This document shows, piece after piece, positions 62,947-64,000 of a stretch of DNA of 64,000 nucleotides. The first letter of the stretch is position 1, and each line of letters starts with the position of its first letter. This DNA comes from Streptomyces sp. CB02366 (lineage in GTDB: Bacteria; Actinomycetota; Actinomycetes; Streptomycetales; Streptomycetaceae). Below the pieces are notes generated by a model, which saw nothing but the letters and a program-made list of their open reading frames with translations, was not told the DNA's origin and ran no database searches. The translations under genes and the position numbers were made by a program. The DNA lies in the NCBI RefSeq assembly GCF_001905905.1, contig NZ_LIVT01000014.1, positions 62,001 to 126,000 on the forward strand. Reading direction: 5' to 3'.

Positions 62947-63284
62947 CGTCTCCCGATTCCTCATGCGTGATAAACCATGGCAGTCGTAAGAAATCATTTG
63001 CCGACTCTCTTTCCAGTGGATATGAGTCGAAGTTTGGCACATGCCTCTTCATTCGCCGGGCAGCGCAGAATCTGCGGCCGGGCCCGGTCGGTCTTTCCCG
63101 CAGTCTCCTGCGGGTCGGACCGACCGGCTGTGCTGGAGGCGGCCGACCGGCATGGTGCCGGAGACGGCGCCCCCGCTCCTGGTGGCGGCGATGTGCGTGG
63201 GGGCAGCGGCGCGGTCCTGGCCAGGCCTTGAAGGACGCCTTGGTCCATGACCGACCGTTGTCCCGTCGACGGTGGACTGACCGG

Positions 63285-63650
63285 TCAGAGGGGGCAGTGG
63301 ACGCTGCTGCCGTTGTCCCGGAGGAGGTCGTCGCGCATCCAGCCGGAGTAGCCCGTGGACAGGTTGCGCGCGTAGGTCCAGGTGGCTCCGTCCTGGTCGA
63401 GGGTCCAGCAGTGGTAGTTGATCGTGTGGCTCAGGTGTGCCAGTCCTCGGCTGGCACACGAAGTGCTGGAGCCGGCACGCATGTTGACGCCGTTTGCTTT
63501 GTTGGTTCCCTGGACGGGGTCCAGGTCGGGCGGGGTGCTGCCGCATGGGTAGTGCGCAGGGGCGGCTGCCACGGAGCTGGTCAGTGCCAATGGGCTTAAG
63601 AGGGCAACCGCCGCGGCGAGCGGCAGGAGACGTGCGGTGAGGGGCATCAT
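63285..63650 (-). CDS. Small secreted SH3-like protein
   Basis: A 121-aa exported protein. The signal peptide covers about residues 1-30 (LLPLAAAVALLSPLALTSS, VAAAPA). The mature part GVNMRAGSSTSCASRGLAHL, WTYARNLSTGYSGWMRDDLL resembles the bacterial SH3 pattern (xVRxGPST...W..V....GWV..xYL), with three cysteines. Such domains often bind cell wall. GGGAG lies about 8 nt before tandem ATG codons (63650 and 63647). It follows the same orientation as the neighbouring secreted gene but with a separate ribosome site. Confidence 0.78.
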   Translation of the reverse strand: MMPLTARLLPLAAAVALLSPLALTSSVAAAPAHYPCGSTPPDLDPVQGTNKANGVNMRAGSSTSCASRGLAHLSHTINYHCWTLDQDGATWTYARNLSTGYSGWMRDDLLRDNGSSVHCPL

Positions 63651-63756
63651 GATTTGCTTCTCCCGGATCGGCGTGATGTCTGATCGGGTCTATGGCACCC
63701 GGTCATGGAGATGATGGGCCGATGCCTTCCGGGCTCTCAACGCCTTAAGCGGTGCC

Positions 63757-64000
63757 TTAAACCCCCTCTTGGTTGAATCGCTGAGCTTTCAGCAAAGCGC
63801 TTCCCAAGGGCGTGATGAGGTGAAGAGCGAACCCGCCGCGGCGAGTGGTGGTGATGAGTGCTGTGTCCCGGAGTACCCGGGCATGCTGGCTAGCTGCCGC
63901 GGCCGAAACCCCGAGCCGCTGGGCCATTTCCGTCGTGGTGCAGCCTCGGGTGGTGGCCAAGAGGGCTGCGGCTCTGGTTCGGCCGACGAGGGAGGCCATG
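63757..64000 (-). CDS. ArsR-type winged-helix regulator, N-terminus cut by the window edge
   Basis: The last 80 codons read LVGRTRAAALLATTRGCTTT, EMAQRLGVSAAAASQHARVL and RDTALITTTRRGGFALHLIT, which is the winged helix of ArsR-like regulators that lie at the C-terminus of longer Streptomyces proteins. The methionine at 63999 is probably internal, and the gene continues past the window. The DNA-binding helix is clear; ligand and targets are unknown. Confidence 0.8.
   Translation of the reverse strand, partial: MASLVGRTRAAALLATTRGCTTTEMAQRLGVSAAAASQHARVLRDTALITTTRRGGFALHLITPLGSALLKAQRFNQEGV

Overview
The window is high-GC actinobacterial DNA with strong third-position G/C bias, GTG/TTG starts, many 1-4 nt start/stop overlaps and typical Streptomyces gene families (SARP regulator, AfsQ-like two-component genes, SpoIIE/STAS/RsbW-type switches, TAT- and Sec-rich secreted proteins). 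I read it as a Streptomyces chromosome segment; species cannot be told from the sequence alone.

Layout. 1-4.0 kb: partial MOSC protein, a methyltransferase, and a response regulator / sensor kinase / GerMN-like lipoprotein operon. 4.1-7.4 kb: large secreted subtilisin (minus strand), divergent from a urease operon ureA-B-C-F-G-D (7.9-12.4 kb). 12.6-18.4 kb: a carbohydrate-kinase locus built as two divergent units (dehydrogenase + FGGY kinase leftward; phosphatase + DeoR regulator, then a second FGGY kinase, rightward) sharing an AT-rich operator motif. 18.4-21 kb: a decayed caspase-like gene, a GNAT acetyltransferase and a secreted M23 peptidase. 21.2-30.1 kb: a glycan-uptake locus with a secreted beta-helix protein, two paralogous DeoR-HTH/LacI-type regulators, a sugar ABC transporter (binding protein plus two permeases) and a hydroxyacid dehydrogenase, tied together by GATC-rich operators. 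30.1-31.9 kb: a graveyard of transposase, HATPase and FtsX fragments.

32.0-52.7 kb is the most interesting part: a ribosomally synthesised peptide (RiPP) cluster of the azole/dehydroamino-acid type. It holds a SARP-NTPase regulator, an E1-like leader-binding protein with a degenerate YcaO-like tail, two full-length YcaO cyclodehydratases, a SagB-type azoline dehydrogenase, a split LanB dehydratase (glutamylation and elimination proteins), a PqqD-M50 membrane protease, an ABC exporter, an M20 amidohydrolase, a LuxR-type regulator and, on the opposite strand at 49652-49828, a 58-aa precursor whose 21-residue core is only Ser, Thr and Cys plus one terminal Ala. The inferred product is a heavily azole- and dehydroamino-acid-modified peptide. 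Only one small SpaB_C-type protein is present, so a thiopeptide pyridine synthase seems to be absent and a linear, goadsporin-like product is the simpler prediction.

53.5-60.9 kb: a partner-switching stress-signalling block on the minus strand with two STAS proteins, a SpoIIE phosphatase, and a 1392-aa protein that joins histidine kinase, receiver, SpoIIE phosphatase and RsbW-like kinase domains. 61-64 kb: transposition remnants (IS6-like fragment, TniB-like ATPase with a foreign tail), a cluster of GTTTC boxes, two small secreted proteins and a partial ArsR-type regulator. No rRNA, tRNA or CRISPR array was seen.
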